Assembly: GCA_002391105.1 (NCBI GenBank)
Contig: DGRT01000037.1
Span: forward strand, 1 to 64,000
Length of the DNA: 64,000 nucleotides
DNA from: Lachnospiraceae bacterium UBA4381
Lineage (GTDB): Bacteria > Bacillota > Clostridia > Lachnospirales > Lachnospiraceae
Direction: 5' to 3'
Below the pieces are notes generated by a model. It had not been told where the DNA came from. It did no database searches and saw nothing but the letters and a program-made list of their open reading frames with translations. The position numbers and the translations under genes were made by a program. How positions within the stretch are numbered: position 1 is the first letter of the stretch; every line of letters starts with the position of its first letter. Below, in pieces: positions 52,144 to 61,762 of this stretch.

Positions 52144-54663
52144 TTATTTCATTGAATTAATAAGCTTAACTATGTATATTCCATATCCCGCGTTTGTTGC
52201 CCAGCCCTTGCCAGATGGATTTTCCTTCTGACCAAGATACTCAACATAAGGTGATACGCCACGTTCAACAAACTTGAATCTGGGATCAATACAGGTATTC
52301 TTGAGAGCCTCTGTCGATGCATAAGCCTTGAGATGCTGAACCTCTACACGAACACCCTCGCGAACATCAGCAAAACTGTTACCGGGTTCTCCATTTCCAA
52401 AAGCTCCCATTCCACAGAAATTGAACTGTTCAGCCTTAACATCTCCACCAAACTGAAGCCATCCTGTTTCATGCATAATCTGGGCAAATACAACTTCAGC
52501 CTTTACACCTTCAGCATCTGCCTCCTCAACGACTATCTGAGCAAAGGTCTCTATATCCTTGGCTCCTCCTGCCTCCATCGTTCCAGCAGGATATGTAAAG
52601 CCCTGAGCCTTGTAGCATGCCGCCATCTGGGCAACAGTCTTTTCAGAAGTACCCATAATCTTATATAGGCTATTCACATTTGAAAGATCAACGCCTTCAT
52701 ATATAGAAGCATCTGCTACTTTAGTGTCTCCATCAGACTGGGAACTGTTATCCGCCTTATTTTCGGTTTCCTGTTCTTCTTTTCTGGAAACCGGCTTTGA
52801 AGAAGCCAGCGAGCCATCAGAATTAAATATATACTCTGTATCACCATCGACAAATGAGCCGGTAACCATCTTACCATTTTCATCAAAATAGTATTTTACG
52901 CCATTAGTATCCAGCCACTGTGATTTATAACAGCTTCCGTCAGCATTTGCATAGTACCAGTCTTTACCACTAGCCACCCAGCCACCAGCCTGAAGCTGCC
53001 CGCTGGAATTGAAGCAGTATATGGTTCCATTAACATTTTTAGGACCGGTAACCATAGTACAGTCTGCATTAAAGTAATACCATTCATTTCCGGTTCTTAA
53101 CCAGGTAGCTCTTAGAATTGCTCCGGAATCAAGTCCGTAGTACCAGTTCTTACCGTCATATATCCATCCATATTGAAGCGCTCCGCTACTGTTGAGGTAA
53201 TAATACATTCCTCCTCCACAGTCAGTCAGACCTGTTGCCATCTTTCCATTTTCACCGAAATAGTACCAGGTTCCATTTATGCTGGACCATGTGTCAACAA
53301 GCAGAGCCCCTGAACCGAGAGCATAGTACCAGTCATTTCCGGATTTCATCCAGCCTGTAGCCATGGCACCATTATCATCAAAGCAGTAGCCTACTCCTCC
53401 GATTGACTTATAACCTGTAGCCATGGTTCCATCTTCTGTCAGATAATACCATATTCCGGCACCATTGAACCATGCCTTTCTAAACATAGCTCCCGATGCA
53501 TTCATGTAGTACCATTTACCATCCTGCTTCTGCCAGCCGGTGAGCATGACACCATCACTGCCAAACAGATACCACTGATTCTCTATACAGAATGGACCTG
53601 TAGCAACCTTGCCATCCTCCTTAAGCCAGAACCAGCTTCCATTATTCTTCTGCCATACATTTCTCAGCATAGCACCACGTTCATTAAAGCAGTACCAGGT
53701 TCCATCTATCTGCTTCCATCCGGTAGCAACATAACCTGAATCATCTGCATAGTACGAATAACCATCTACTTCAAAGAAGCCCTTCTGAAGCTCTTTCTTT
53801 TCATTGTAGTAAACCCACTTATTTCCCTTCTGCTGCCAGCCTGAGCTTTCAGCCGTAGGAGAAACAACCACGCTTACCCTGTTTGCCTTAAGCAGCTCCA
53901 GATTCTCAAGTATTCCCTGGGCATCCGCAACGCCGAGCTGGGCTATCATATCCCATGAACCAAAGAAATTCAGACAGTCACTGCTATTATTGACATAGGA
54001 ATGTTCAACGATCATAGCAGGGATATAGTATTCTTTACAGCCACGAATAACAGCATAATAATCTGCTATCGAGCCGTCAGAATATGTACTGCCATTCTGT
54101 GAGGATCTTGTATATGTCGCACCGTTGGAAACTCCCAGACCATTTAATTTCTTACCTATGGATGTTCCAACTGTCTTGGCAACTGTATTTGCCGTACTGC
54201 AATAGCTTGCATTAGATATATATACTTCCGCACCAGACCTTGAATTCACACTTGCAGAAGAATTACAGTGAAGACTTACAAATATATCAGCATTTACACT
54301 ATGCGCATAGTCACATCTCCAGTCAAGATCATCACCAATACTTCCATGCAAACCTTCTGATATTGATGAACGCGTCATATATACCTTGACCTGATCATTT
54401 TTCTCAAGCTCAGCCTTACATGCATCCGCTATCGCCTGATTGATATCACGCTCTATATACTGAACACCATTCCAGGTATATGCAGCTCCTGTATCTGTAC
54501 CACCATGTCCGGGATCCAGAACTATTACTACCGGTTCCCCTTCCTCAGAAGCAATTACCGGTTCATCTGCAGAAACCTTTCCAGTACTTATGCCCACTAT
54601 GCCAAGCATGAGCACCAAGCCAAGCAGCAGTGACATATTTTTTCTGAAACCTGATCTTTTCAT
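52144..54663 (-). CDS. Bifunctional autolysin: amidase_3, CW repeats, glucosaminidase
   Basis: An 839-residue exported wall hydrolase: signal peptide (1-32), N-acetylmuramoyl-L-alanine amidase domain (about 45-265) with intact His53 (DPGHGG), Glu71, His132 (SLHCNS) and Glu220, then about fifteen CW repeats (about 275-640), and a C-terminal N-acetylglucosaminidase domain (about 680-835) with the catalytic glutamate in IMHETGWLQFGG. It would cut both the stem-peptide amide bond and glycan strands, like daughter-cell-separating autolysins. The upstream region has a WalR-like box and a palindrome over the -35. Confidence 0.93.
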   Translation of the reverse strand: MKRSGFRKNMSLLLGLVLMLGIVGISTGKVSADEPVIASEEGEPVVIVLDPGHGGTDTGAAYTWNGVQYIERDINQAIADACKAELEKNDQVKVYMTRSSISEGLHGSIGDDLDWRCDYAHSVNADIFVSLHCNSSASVNSRSGAEVYISNASYCSTANTVAKTVGTSIGKKLNGLGVSNGATYTRSSQNGSTYSDGSIADYYAVIRGCKEYYIPAMIVEHSYVNNSSDCLNFFGSWDMIAQLGVADAQGILENLELLKANRVSVVVSPTAESSGWQQKGNKWVYYNEKKELQKGFFEVDGYSYYADDSGYVATGWKQIDGTWYCFNERGAMLRNVWQKNNGSWFWLKEDGKVATGPFCIENQWYLFGSDGVMLTGWQKQDGKWYYMNASGAMFRKAWFNGAGIWYYLTEDGTMATGYKSIGGVGYCFDDNGAMATGWMKSGNDWYYALGSGALLVDTWSSINGTWYYFGENGKMATGLTDCGGGMYYYLNSSGALQYGWIYDGKNWYYGLDSGAILRATWLRTGNEWYYFNADCTMVTGPKNVNGTIYCFNSSGQLQAGGWVASGKDWYYANADGSCYKSQWLDTNGVKYYFDENGKMVTGSFVDGDTEYIFNSDGSLASSKPVSRKEEQETENKADNSSQSDGDTKVADASIYEGVDLSNVNSLYKIMGTSEKTVAQMAACYKAQGFTYPAGTMEAGGAKDIETFAQIVVEEADAEGVKAEVVFAQIMHETGWLQFGGDVKAEQFNFCGMGAFGNGEPGNSFADVREGVRVEVQHLKAYASTEALKNTCIDPRFKFVERGVSPYVEYLGQKENPSGKGWATNAGYGIYIVKLINSMK

Positions 54664-54741
54664 CGATTACCATCCTAAATACTATATTCTCATTGCCAAT
54701 ATTTTCATTGCCAACATTTTACGTAAACCAAAATATAAAAC

Positions 54742-54773
54742 AGTATAAAGGGTTGACAAAATTATGTCAACCC
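54742..54773 (-). promoter_or_regulatory. Autolysin promoter with palindromic operator
   Basis: TTGACA (54770-54765) and TATACT (54747-54742) with a 17-bp spacer on the minus strand. A perfect inverted repeat GGGTTGACA/TGTCAACCC (54750-54758 with 54765-54773) covers the -35 and most of the spacer, a typical repressor position; it could also serve as a weak terminator for rfbA. Confidence 0.7.
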
Positions 54774-54777
54774 TGTC

Positions 54778-54794
54778 ATTACAAAAATATTACA
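54778..54794 (-). promoter_or_regulatory. WalR-like box upstream of the autolysin promoter
   Basis: TGTAAT-ATTTT-TGTAAT on the minus strand, an exact TGTWAH-N5-TGTWAH match ending 7 bp before the -35, the usual position for activation. A further TGTAAA half-site lies just upstream. Confidence 0.55.
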
Positions 54795-54888
54795 TTCTTT
54801 ACAAAATTGTTAATAACACATATTCCCTGCATTATTATAAAACGCCGAACAAAGCAGCATTATTTCATATCAGGAATACCGGTACATC

Positions 54889-55758
54889 CTACAGACCATT
54901 TGCAACATCTACAAGATACTGACCATAATGTGTCTTCATGAGTGGTTCAGCCAACTGAAGAAGCTGCTCCCTAGTAATGAAGCCTCTTCTATAAGCAATC
55001 TCCTCTATACAGGATATATACATTCCCTGTCTCTTCTGGAATGCAGCCACAAAGTCCGCAGCATCCAGTAGCATATCATGATTACCGGTATCCAGCCATG
55101 CGAAACCACGTCCCAGTGTTTCAACCATCAGAGTTCCACGGTTCAGATACTCGTTATTAATAGAAGTAATCTCTATCTCACCTCTGGCTGAAGGCTTAAC
55201 ATTCTTAGCAATCTCAACAACATCATTATCATAGAAATACAGTCCCGGAACAGCATAGTTCGACTTAGGATTCTCCGGCTTTTCCTCTATAGAAAGTGCC
55301 TTACCATTCTCATCAAACTCAACCACTCCATACTCTCTCGGATCCTTTACATAGTAGCCAAAGATAGTAGCTCCCTTCTCTCTGGATGCCGCTGCCTTAA
55401 GAACCTTCGAAAAGCTCTGACCATAGAATATATTGTCACCCAGAACAAGGGCAACGTTATCATTTCCTATAAATTCTTCTCCGATGATAAATGCATCTGC
55501 AAGTCCTCTCGGCACTTCCTGAACTGCATAGCTGAAGCTCATTCCAAGCTGCTCACCCGTTCCAAAAAGCTCTCTGAACGCAGGCAGATCTCTAGGTGTT
55601 GAAATGATAAGAACCTCTCTGATTCCTGCAAGCATCAAAGTTGAAAGCGGATAATATATCATCGGCTTATCATAAACCGGCATCATCTGCTTAGAAACTG
55701 CTTTGGTAAGTGGATAAAGTCTGGTGCCGGAGCCTCCGGCGAGTATTATTCCCTTCAT
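54889..55758 (-). CDS. rfbA: Glucose-1-phosphate thymidylyltransferase RfbA/RmlA
   Basis: Makes dTDP-glucose from dTTP and glucose 1-phosphate, the substrate of RfbB. The 289 residues start with the nucleotide-binding [11 protein letters not shown] at 8-18 and include [10 protein letters not shown] and the [13 protein letters not shown] block. Length is typical of RmlA. It is the last gene of the surface-polymer locus on the minus strand, separated from the large glycosyltransferase by 128 bp containing a hairpin. Confidence 0.97.
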   Translation of the reverse strand: MKGIILAGGSGTRLYPLTKAVSKQMMPVYDKPMIYYPLSTLMLAGIREVLIISTPRDLPAFRELFGTGEQLGMSFSYAVQEVPRGLADAFIIGEEFIGNDNVALVLGDNIFYGQSFSKVLKAAASREKGATIFGYYVKDPREYGVVEFDENGKALSIEEKPENPKSNYAVPGLYFYDNDVVEIAKNVKPSARGEIEITSINNEYLNRGTLMVETLGRGFAWLDTGNHDMLLDAADFVAAFQKRQGMYISCIEEIAYRRGFITREQLLQLAEPLMKTHYGQYLVDVANGL

Positions 55759-55818
55759 GCTATTCCCCTTTCATATTTTGTGTCTGTTCATTTTATCTAT
55801 ATGAGGCGCAGCCCCGTC

Positions 55819-55856
55819 ATCGCTGAACAAGAGTTTTTCAAAAAAGGTTCAGCGAT
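55819..55856. terminator. Inverted repeat upstream of rfbA
   Basis: Perfect 10-bp arms ATCGCTGAAC/GTTCAGCGAT (55819-55828 with 55847-55856) with an 18-base loop that contains complementary T and A runs. No clean U-tract follows on either strand, so it may be a processing or regulatory hairpin. Confidence 0.45.
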
Positions 55857-55886
55857 TACATGACATGAATCAGTACCACATTTTAG

Positions 55887-58604
55887 TTATTTTAGTTCCT
55901 TACGTATAGAGTTACTATAATACTTATCTCCCTCTTTGTAAATCTCCTTGTGTGCTTTCATAAATGCACCAAACTCCTTCAGCTTATTGGATATAGTTTC
56001 AAAGGAGTTATCTGCATCCTTTCCTCTGTCAGGCTTCAACAAAAATTCCGCCCCGGCATCATAGACAACCGTTCTGCCATCCCTTGTCATCTCATAGGTA
56101 TATTCAACCAGAGACTGCTCACCGGTATATCTTTCATTCAAATGTCCATATTTCTGAAGATCTCTGAGTCTGAAAAGTGTTACGCCCCGACGCAGTGCTG
56201 TATATGCGCAGTAATTATAATACTGGTCATCAAACTTACTTTTTTTAGCATACATCCAGCCCTCTATACTGCCAAAGTCTATTATAACGCCGGCATGGGC
56301 AAATGTACCATCAAGCGAGAACACCTTACCTCCTATTGCCGAAACATATGGTCTGGCATTCAGATATGAAAGCATACCTGTGATTCCATTTTCGCCCATC
56401 ATGGTAATTCCGGACTGTATAAAACAGATAAATGTATCATCAGCCTCTTTAGTCTGACCAGAGATAAGCATCGCAGCATAGTTCATCTCTCTGGCAAAAT
56501 TATAGCCATGCTCCTCTCCTCTTATACGCAGGAAGGAAATATTTTTAAAGCTCGACTTCTCTTCTATCGATCTGACAGTTCTTTCATATTTCTCATTATC
56601 ATCAGCATCCATAACTGCCACATAGACCACAGCATGTTCTGGTACCGGATAAGTGCTGTGATAAAATCCAAGATGATCACTTATCTCAGCCTTCGCCTCT
56701 ATACCAAGTCTTTCAAAATGAGCCTGAAGCGCATTTACCCCTGCATCATAAGCATACATCTTGGCAGCAGGATTGCCGGCGGTTGAAGTATCATTTATAC
56801 GCCAGCTATATACTATCATCGGAACATGAACTATCTTACGAGCCTTCTCAGTACACCTTAGAATAAAGTCATAATCCTGCGCACCATTATAGGCATCATC
56901 AAAAAGTCCGACCTCATCCACCAGACTCTTTCTGGCAACAAACATATGAGTAATATAATTACAGCTCTCCAGCAGCTCTATGTTAAAATCAGGCTTGATG
57001 TTCGGTTCAAATCTTTTCTTTGCATCGGCATTTGTCTTATCTTCATCTGTGTAGATAACATCAACCTCAGTGTCGAACTCAGTTTCATCGATCTGCTCAG
57101 ATTTTATTTCACCCTTCTTTATATCTGCAGCTTCTGACTTACTTTGATCAGCAGCTTCTGACTTTTTTCGTTCTACAGCTGCTAACTTACTTCGATCTGC
57201 CGGTCTTTCTACCAGATTCCGGTTCATCGCCCTGACTGCCTCATAAAAAGCATCCGGAGTAAACAGATCATCATGATCACCCAGTACGATAAAGTCTCCC
57301 TTTGCGATAGAAAATGCCTGATTCGTATTTGATGATATTCCAAGCGGTCCCGGCAACTCTGCCACATATCTGATACGTCTGTCTTCCCTGGAATATCTTC
57401 CTATTATTTTACTAAGTCTGTCACTATCCCGGCTTCCATCCGAGAAGCACAACTCCCAGTTTGGATAGGTCTGGGCTGTGATAGAGTCGATCAGCTCTTT
57501 CAGAAACTGCTCATCAGTTTCATACAGCGGAACCAGAACGCTGAGAAGGGGACGGTATTTAAAGTCAGCCTGCAGCACCTTCTGTTTCTCCAGCTCCAGC
57601 TTACCCGGAGATATACTGCGAATCCATTTATCATAATTTCTGTTCAGATTAATGTAAGACGGAGACATGTGTACCTTGATTTTGGAAATGGTTTCTCTTA
57701 CACCATAGGTGTTCAGATTCCTGACCAACTTTTCCTGATAACGGGATATAACATTTACCTTTGAAAATACATCACTGCTGTTACTGGTATGGGCTCTTTT
57801 AAATATGAAGCGGTCTCCCTTTTTCAGTATCAGATTGAGCCGCTTATGCTCTCCTTCAACTATAAGCTCAAAGCCGGGCTTCATCTCATCAGAAAACTCC
57901 GGAAATATAGCTGATACATCTTCGCGTTCGCTGAACTTTATACTATATTTAAGATACTGTTGTGACTTATCAGCCGGAGCATTTTTATCTTTCCTTTCAG
58001 GCTTCTTAACTTTGATAATAGTATCTTCCCCGCTATCCATCCAGCCACTGATAATCGTCTTACCATCTTCAACATAAGCCAGATCAATACTCATGTTATA
58101 AAGTGAAAGCTCCTTCAGGACTTTTTTCATGGAATCCTTATAGAGTATTTCTCTATATACTTTTCTGGAGTTTTCTAAAGTTTTTTCATTATCATCACTT
58201 TCAACGCTTTCCTCAGCAGCCGGATCATTTACTCCGGTACTCTCTATGGCATGGAATTCCCTGGAAAAATCAATAGGGATTACCTCGCCTACAACCACCA
58301 GCTTCGCATTATTTCCATACTTCTGCAGTCTTTCTTCAGTAAGAGCCGTCATATCTACATATATCGTTCCATAATGTGATATAGTCTCTCCATTTCTTCT
58401 CTTCATCTGCATAAGAGGAAGCTTGGTAGATTGAATAGTACAGGGAAGCGCCTTAACAGGACGTCCTCCAACAAATACAGCCGCCCTGGGTTTCATCGTA
58501 TCCAGATAGCCATCTACAGCATAGCCCTGGATAACAAGCCTTCTTCTTCCACTTGCATCACTTCTTACTCTTTCAAAGAAAAAACCCTGTTTTTTTTCTG
58601 ACAT
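55887..58604 (-). CDS. Large multidomain family 2 glycosyltransferase
   Basis: A 905-residue protein without clear membrane helices. Residues 1-330 form an N-terminal region of uncertain fold. A GT-A domain begins at about 338 (SVLVPLYETDEQFLKELIDS, then FSDGSRDSDRL and GDHDDLFTPDAF), and a second GT-like domain begins near 660 (YVAVMDADDNEKYERTVRSI). A hydrophilic insert at about 467-515 interrupts the first domain and is partly encoded by a 24-bp tandem repeat. It probably builds a surface polysaccharide or teichoic-acid side chain; donor and acceptor are unknown. It belongs to the cluster with the epimerase and other glycosyltransferases. Confidence 0.88.
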   Translation of the reverse strand: MSEKKQGFFFERVRSDASGRRRLVIQGYAVDGYLDTMKPRAAVFVGGRPVKALPCTIQSTKLPLMQMKRRNGETISHYGTIYVDMTALTEERLQKYGNNAKLVVVGEVIPIDFSREFHAIESTGVNDPAAEESVESDDNEKTLENSRKVYREILYKDSMKKVLKELSLYNMSIDLAYVEDGKTIISGWMDSGEDTIIKVKKPERKDKNAPADKSQQYLKYSIKFSEREDVSAIFPEFSDEMKPGFELIVEGEHKRLNLILKKGDRFIFKRAHTSNSSDVFSKVNVISRYQEKLVRNLNTYGVRETISKIKVHMSPSYINLNRNYDKWIRSISPGKLELEKQKVLQADFKYRPLLSVLVPLYETDEQFLKELIDSITAQTYPNWELCFSDGSRDSDRLSKIIGRYSREDRRIRYVAELPGPLGISSNTNQAFSIAKGDFIVLGDHDDLFTPDAFYEAVRAMNRNLVERPADRSKLAAVERKKSEAADQSKSEAADIKKGEIKSEQIDETEFDTEVDVIYTDEDKTNADAKKRFEPNIKPDFNIELLESCNYITHMFVARKSLVDEVGLFDDAYNGAQDYDFILRCTEKARKIVHVPMIVYSWRINDTSTAGNPAAKMYAYDAGVNALQAHFERLGIEAKAEISDHLGFYHSTYPVPEHAVVYVAVMDADDNEKYERTVRSIEEKSSFKNISFLRIRGEEHGYNFAREMNYAAMLISGQTKEADDTFICFIQSGITMMGENGITGMLSYLNARPYVSAIGGKVFSLDGTFAHAGVIIDFGSIEGWMYAKKSKFDDQYYNYCAYTALRRGVTLFRLRDLQKYGHLNERYTGEQSLVEYTYEMTRDGRTVVYDAGAEFLLKPDRGKDADNSFETISNKLKEFGAFMKAHKEIYKEGDKYYSNSIRKELK
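57127..57198. repeat. 24-bp coding tandem repeat
   Basis: Three units (57127-57150, 57151-57174, 57175-57198) encoding an eight-residue Lys/Ser/Glu/Ala-rich repeat in an insert of the glycosyltransferase domain. Confidence 0.9.
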
Positions 58605-58700
58605 ATTATCATTCCTCTATAAATAAATTGATAATTACACCATATTACTTATAAATCAAAGCTTCACAAAACCGTTTCCTTTTCAACTATCACAGTTTCA

Positions 58701-59771
58701 TTAGTACATCTGCTTCAGCTCTGTAACAGTTCTCTCGGCACCTGTTTTCATATCGAACTCGGCTTTCCAGCCAAGTGCCTCCAGCTTATCGGACCTTAGC
58801 GCTGAACATGGCATCTTGTTATACGACCTTGCCTCACTCTCTGTCGGTACATCAAAGGTTATCTTTACCCCTCCCGCTGCAGCAAATGCTTCTGCCATCT
58901 CCTTTATGGTAACTATAGCTATAGGAGCGGAGATATTATAAGCCTCTTTATTCTCTCCCTTTATAAGAACAGCAAGTATAGCAGATGCGCAGTCCAGCAC
59001 ATGAGTATAGGATCTGAGCTGTTCTCCCTTGCTCTTCATGATTATCTCTTCACCTCTTGCAGCTTTAAATGAGAAATCCGCACTAACCCTGCTGTCTGAT
59101 GGTTTCACCGTCGGACCATATATATGTCCCGGACGAACCATCACAGTATCTATGCCATATTCCTCTGCATAAGCCACGCATAGAGTTTCTGCCGCCCTCT
59201 TTGAGCTGGGATAACAGGAACGCGGGTTTAATATATCCACATATCCAAGCTGATCTTCACTATATGGTTCAAAGGTTTCATTCACTCCATATACTTCACT
59301 TGAGGAAATGTATAAAAGTCTGCCAAGTGAAGACTTGTCAACTGATGACATAAGTCCTGTAATTCCATGAATATTTGCCAGCATGGTTTCAACCGGCTCT
59401 GCCATTATTCTCTTTGGATCTGCGTTGCTTGCTCCATGAATAATATAATCCACATGAAGCGGTGGTATCTTCCCCTCAGTCGCATCATACTGAACAAATG
59501 TATAGTCTCCCCCGACACCTTTAGAGGACTGAACCGCCCTCTCCTCATATCTCTCTGCAACTCTCTTCTCGTCACGTCCGGCAAAGTAAAGAGTCATTCC
59601 ATATCCCTGCTCCTTGTTGAGAGAAAGGAGAAGATCCGCTACAGCCGAACATATAAGACCGGTCGCGCCGGTTATAAGTACACTCTTTCCACGCATTTCC
59701 TCCGGAGAAGGTACATTTTTCAATACTTTATTCACATCCTCAAGATATTCCGATGTATATTTCATAGTCAT
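58701..59771 (-). CDS. NAD-dependent epimerase/dehydratase
   Basis: Extended short-chain dehydrogenase/reductase of 356 residues. The cofactor loop is GATGLIC at 35-41, with Cys41 in place of the third glycine; SSSEVYG and the catalytic YPSSKRAAE follow. The family acts on nucleotide sugars (for example UDP-glucuronate decarboxylases or 4-epimerases); the exact substrate cannot be read here. It sits between two glycosyltransferase genes, so it probably makes a sugar donor for the surface polymer. Confidence 0.9.
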   Translation of the reverse strand: MTMKYTSEYLEDVNKVLKNVPSPEEMRGKSVLITGATGLICSAVADLLLSLNKEQGYGMTLYFAGRDEKRVAERYEERAVQSSKGVGGDYTFVQYDATEGKIPPLHVDYIIHGASNADPKRIMAEPVETMLANIHGITGLMSSVDKSSLGRLLYISSSEVYGVNETFEPYSEDQLGYVDILNPRSCYPSSKRAAETLCVAYAEEYGIDTVMVRPGHIYGPTVKPSDSRVSADFSFKAARGEEIIMKSKGEQLRSYTHVLDCASAILAVLIKGENKEAYNISAPIAIVTIKEMAEAFAAAGGVKITFDVPTESEARSYNKMPCSALRSDKLEALGWKAEFDMKTGAERTVTELKQMY

Positions 59772-59806
59772 CCTCCAACTCTATATAGCTTTAAGATTAT
59801 TTGTAT

Positions 59807-59827
59807 CAGTTCAGGTCATGCAGATAT
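59807..59827. repeat. Dispersed 21-bp repeat
   Basis: CAGTTCAGGTCATGC followed by AGATAT; 20 of 21 positions match 18056-18076. It lies between the epimerase and a glycosyltransferase gene. Confidence 0.75.
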
Positions 59828-59876
59828 GACTATCATATTGACGCGAAAGCATGTATTCAAAGACAATTATGATATA

Positions 59877-60872
59877 TCATATCAGCGATATAAGATAAAA
59901 CAGTGCCTTATCAAGCCCGAATCTCCGACATAAGTAGTAAGCCCCGACTCCAAGTCTTATCTTCAGACTTACACCGGAGGGTTTCAGAAAGCCCAAATAG
60001 GGATTCTTCATCAGCTCCGGATAATGCTCCTCTATATCACGGTTAATCAGTTCCAGCTTTTTCTTCATCGCAGCAGGCTTTGAACCATGACCATAAACCA
60101 CAAGCGCATTTACCATATTGGCGAGATACGTATATTCAACCGCCTGCCTCATCCTCTTATTCATCTTTGCTGTATCGTATTTTTCTCTGAACCTGTCAAA
60201 CATAGACTTAACTATCTGCTCGAATTCATTTTCATAATTCATACTTCTCGTGGTCGAGGCAGGATTCAGCCTGTAATAATAGCCATAGTATCTGATCACC
60301 TTAAAACGAGGTCTGCTATAAAATGCTGCCAGAGAAAAATATATATCCTCGCCCTTCCTGCTGTCAGAAAAATCAATCCCGTTTCTGATCATAAAGTCCC
60401 TGCGATACAGCTTACAGCAGGCAACAGGATAGAGGAGAATCGTAAAAAAGCTGTCCGCCACGCTGACCTTTCTGAGACTTCCCCGGATATCTCTGGTATG
60501 TCCGGCAATTACCATATCATAACCGCCAGCCGCCCTGACAAATGTACTTATATAGTCCGGCGCCACATAATCATCACTATCCACAAACATCACATACTCT
60601 GCATCGGTAAGCTTTACAGCCTTCATACGGCTTCTGCCCTGCCCCAGATTTTCTTCATTTATTATCAGCCTGAACCTGTCCGGATACCGTTCTACATACC
60701 TCTCCACAACAAGCTTACTCTGGTCAGGGCTTTTATCATCTATGAGTATCACATCATAGTCCGGATAGTCCTGCTTCTGCAGACTGCTGAGACACTGTCC
60801 TATATATTTTTCCACGTTATAAAACGGAACTATTACCGTAACCTTGCCACGTTTTTCCATACTTATATCCAT
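59877..60872 (-). CDS. Family 2 glycosyltransferase
   Basis: A 331-residue GT-A glycosyltransferase: VTVIVPFYNVEKYIGQCLSS at about 9-28, LIDDKSPDQS near 42-51, and the metal-binding VDSDDY near 96-101, followed by GEDIYFSLA near 180. It resembles WcaA-type capsule or teichoic-acid enzymes. The C-terminus has basic, amphipathic segments that may touch the membrane. It is 18 bases downstream of another glycosyltransferase. Substrates are unknown. Confidence 0.92.
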   Translation of the reverse strand: MDISMEKRGKVTVIVPFYNVEKYIGQCLSSLQKQDYPDYDVILIDDKSPDQSKLVVERYVERYPDRFRLIINEENLGQGRSRMKAVKLTDAEYVMFVDSDDYVAPDYISTFVRAAGGYDMVIAGHTRDIRGSLRKVSVADSFFTILLYPVACCKLYRRDFMIRNGIDFSDSRKGEDIYFSLAAFYSRPRFKVIRYYGYYYRLNPASTTRSMNYENEFEQIVKSMFDRFREKYDTAKMNKRMRQAVEYTYLANMVNALVVYGHGSKPAAMKKKLELINRDIEEHYPELMKNPYLGFLKPSGVSLKIRLGVGAYYLCRRFGLDKALFYLISLI

Positions 60873-60890
60873 TTCATTTCTGTTTCTATT

Positions 60891-61727
60891 TTACAGCTCA
60901 TTTGAATCCTCTGACTTTGTGTAAAATCTGTTAATGAGCTTCGCTATCGGAGCAGGCCAGAATTTACGGAACATTTCGTAATTCTCTAAGATTCGACCAC
61001 CTGCTTCCAGAGTCTTGGTGGTGGTTGACTCTTCATGAATCCTATGGAACATAAGGGACTTCGGTATATATATAAAATCCCCCTTCAGCCTGGACAGCTT
61101 CTCCCACGCTTCCCAGTCCTCGCAGCATACAAAATGATTATGAAAGATCGGCTGTTCCAGATTCTTCATGGCATACATGACTGAAGGACAGCATATAGGA
61201 TCTCCCATCGATAGTACACGCCTGCGCAGAAACCTGCTTCCACGAGCTATTCGGGGAACTAAAGGCAGCAGCATTATCCTTTTTAATTTCAGCATCTCAA
61301 CATCGGTAGTCCGCGCACCATCACGTATCTCACCATAATCCGAAAAGATAATGAGTGGTTTCTTTGAACCCCGAAGTGCATTTAAGAATTCCTCTGTATA
61401 TTTTTCAGCATATACATCATCCTGATGGGCAATAGTCGCAAGCCTGGTTCTGACACATCCAAGCCCAAAGTTCCAGTCCTGAGTTATGCCACCCTCTCCC
61501 TCATTGATATAAAGCTTTATTCCGTGCTTCTCCGCCATTTCACTTATATATTCACACGGCGTAGATGTAACCATAATAATCTTCGAGCCTACAGACTGAT
61601 TCTCAAGAGACTCTATACATTCCTCCAGATATGGACTCTCCTTATAAGCACATATTACAAAGGTATGCTGAGGCTTATGACCTCCGATTATATATTTTTT
61701 TAATTTATCATCCGTCTTTTTATTCAT
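60891..61727 (-). CDS. Family 2 glycosyltransferase (GT-A)
   Basis: A 278-residue GT-A enzyme of a more divergent type: HTFVICAYKESPYLEECIES near 17-36, TQDWNFGLGCVRTRLATIAHQDD near 80-102 and a late CEDWEAWEKLSRL motif near 204. The HQDD sequence stands in for the usual DxD. It is probably part of the same surface-polymer operon; donor and acceptor are unknown. Confidence 0.87.
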   Translation of the reverse strand: MNKKTDDKLKKYIIGGHKPQHTFVICAYKESPYLEECIESLENQSVGSKIIMVTSTPCEYISEMAEKHGIKLYINEGEGGITQDWNFGLGCVRTRLATIAHQDDVYAEKYTEEFLNALRGSKKPLIIFSDYGEIRDGARTTDVEMLKLKRIMLLPLVPRIARGSRFLRRRVLSMGDPICCPSVMYAMKNLEQPIFHNHFVCCEDWEAWEKLSRLKGDFIYIPKSLMFHRIHEESTTTKTLEAGGRILENYEMFRKFWPAPIAKLINRFYTKSEDSNEL

Positions 61728-61762
61728 AACCGAAAATATACCTTAAACCTATAATTAGTCAT

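Noticed and set aside
54750..54773. Palindrome as a simple rfbA terminator
   Set aside because: The stem overlaps a near-consensus promoter for the autolysin, and rfbA ends over 100 bp away; an operator role is more likely, although both are possible.
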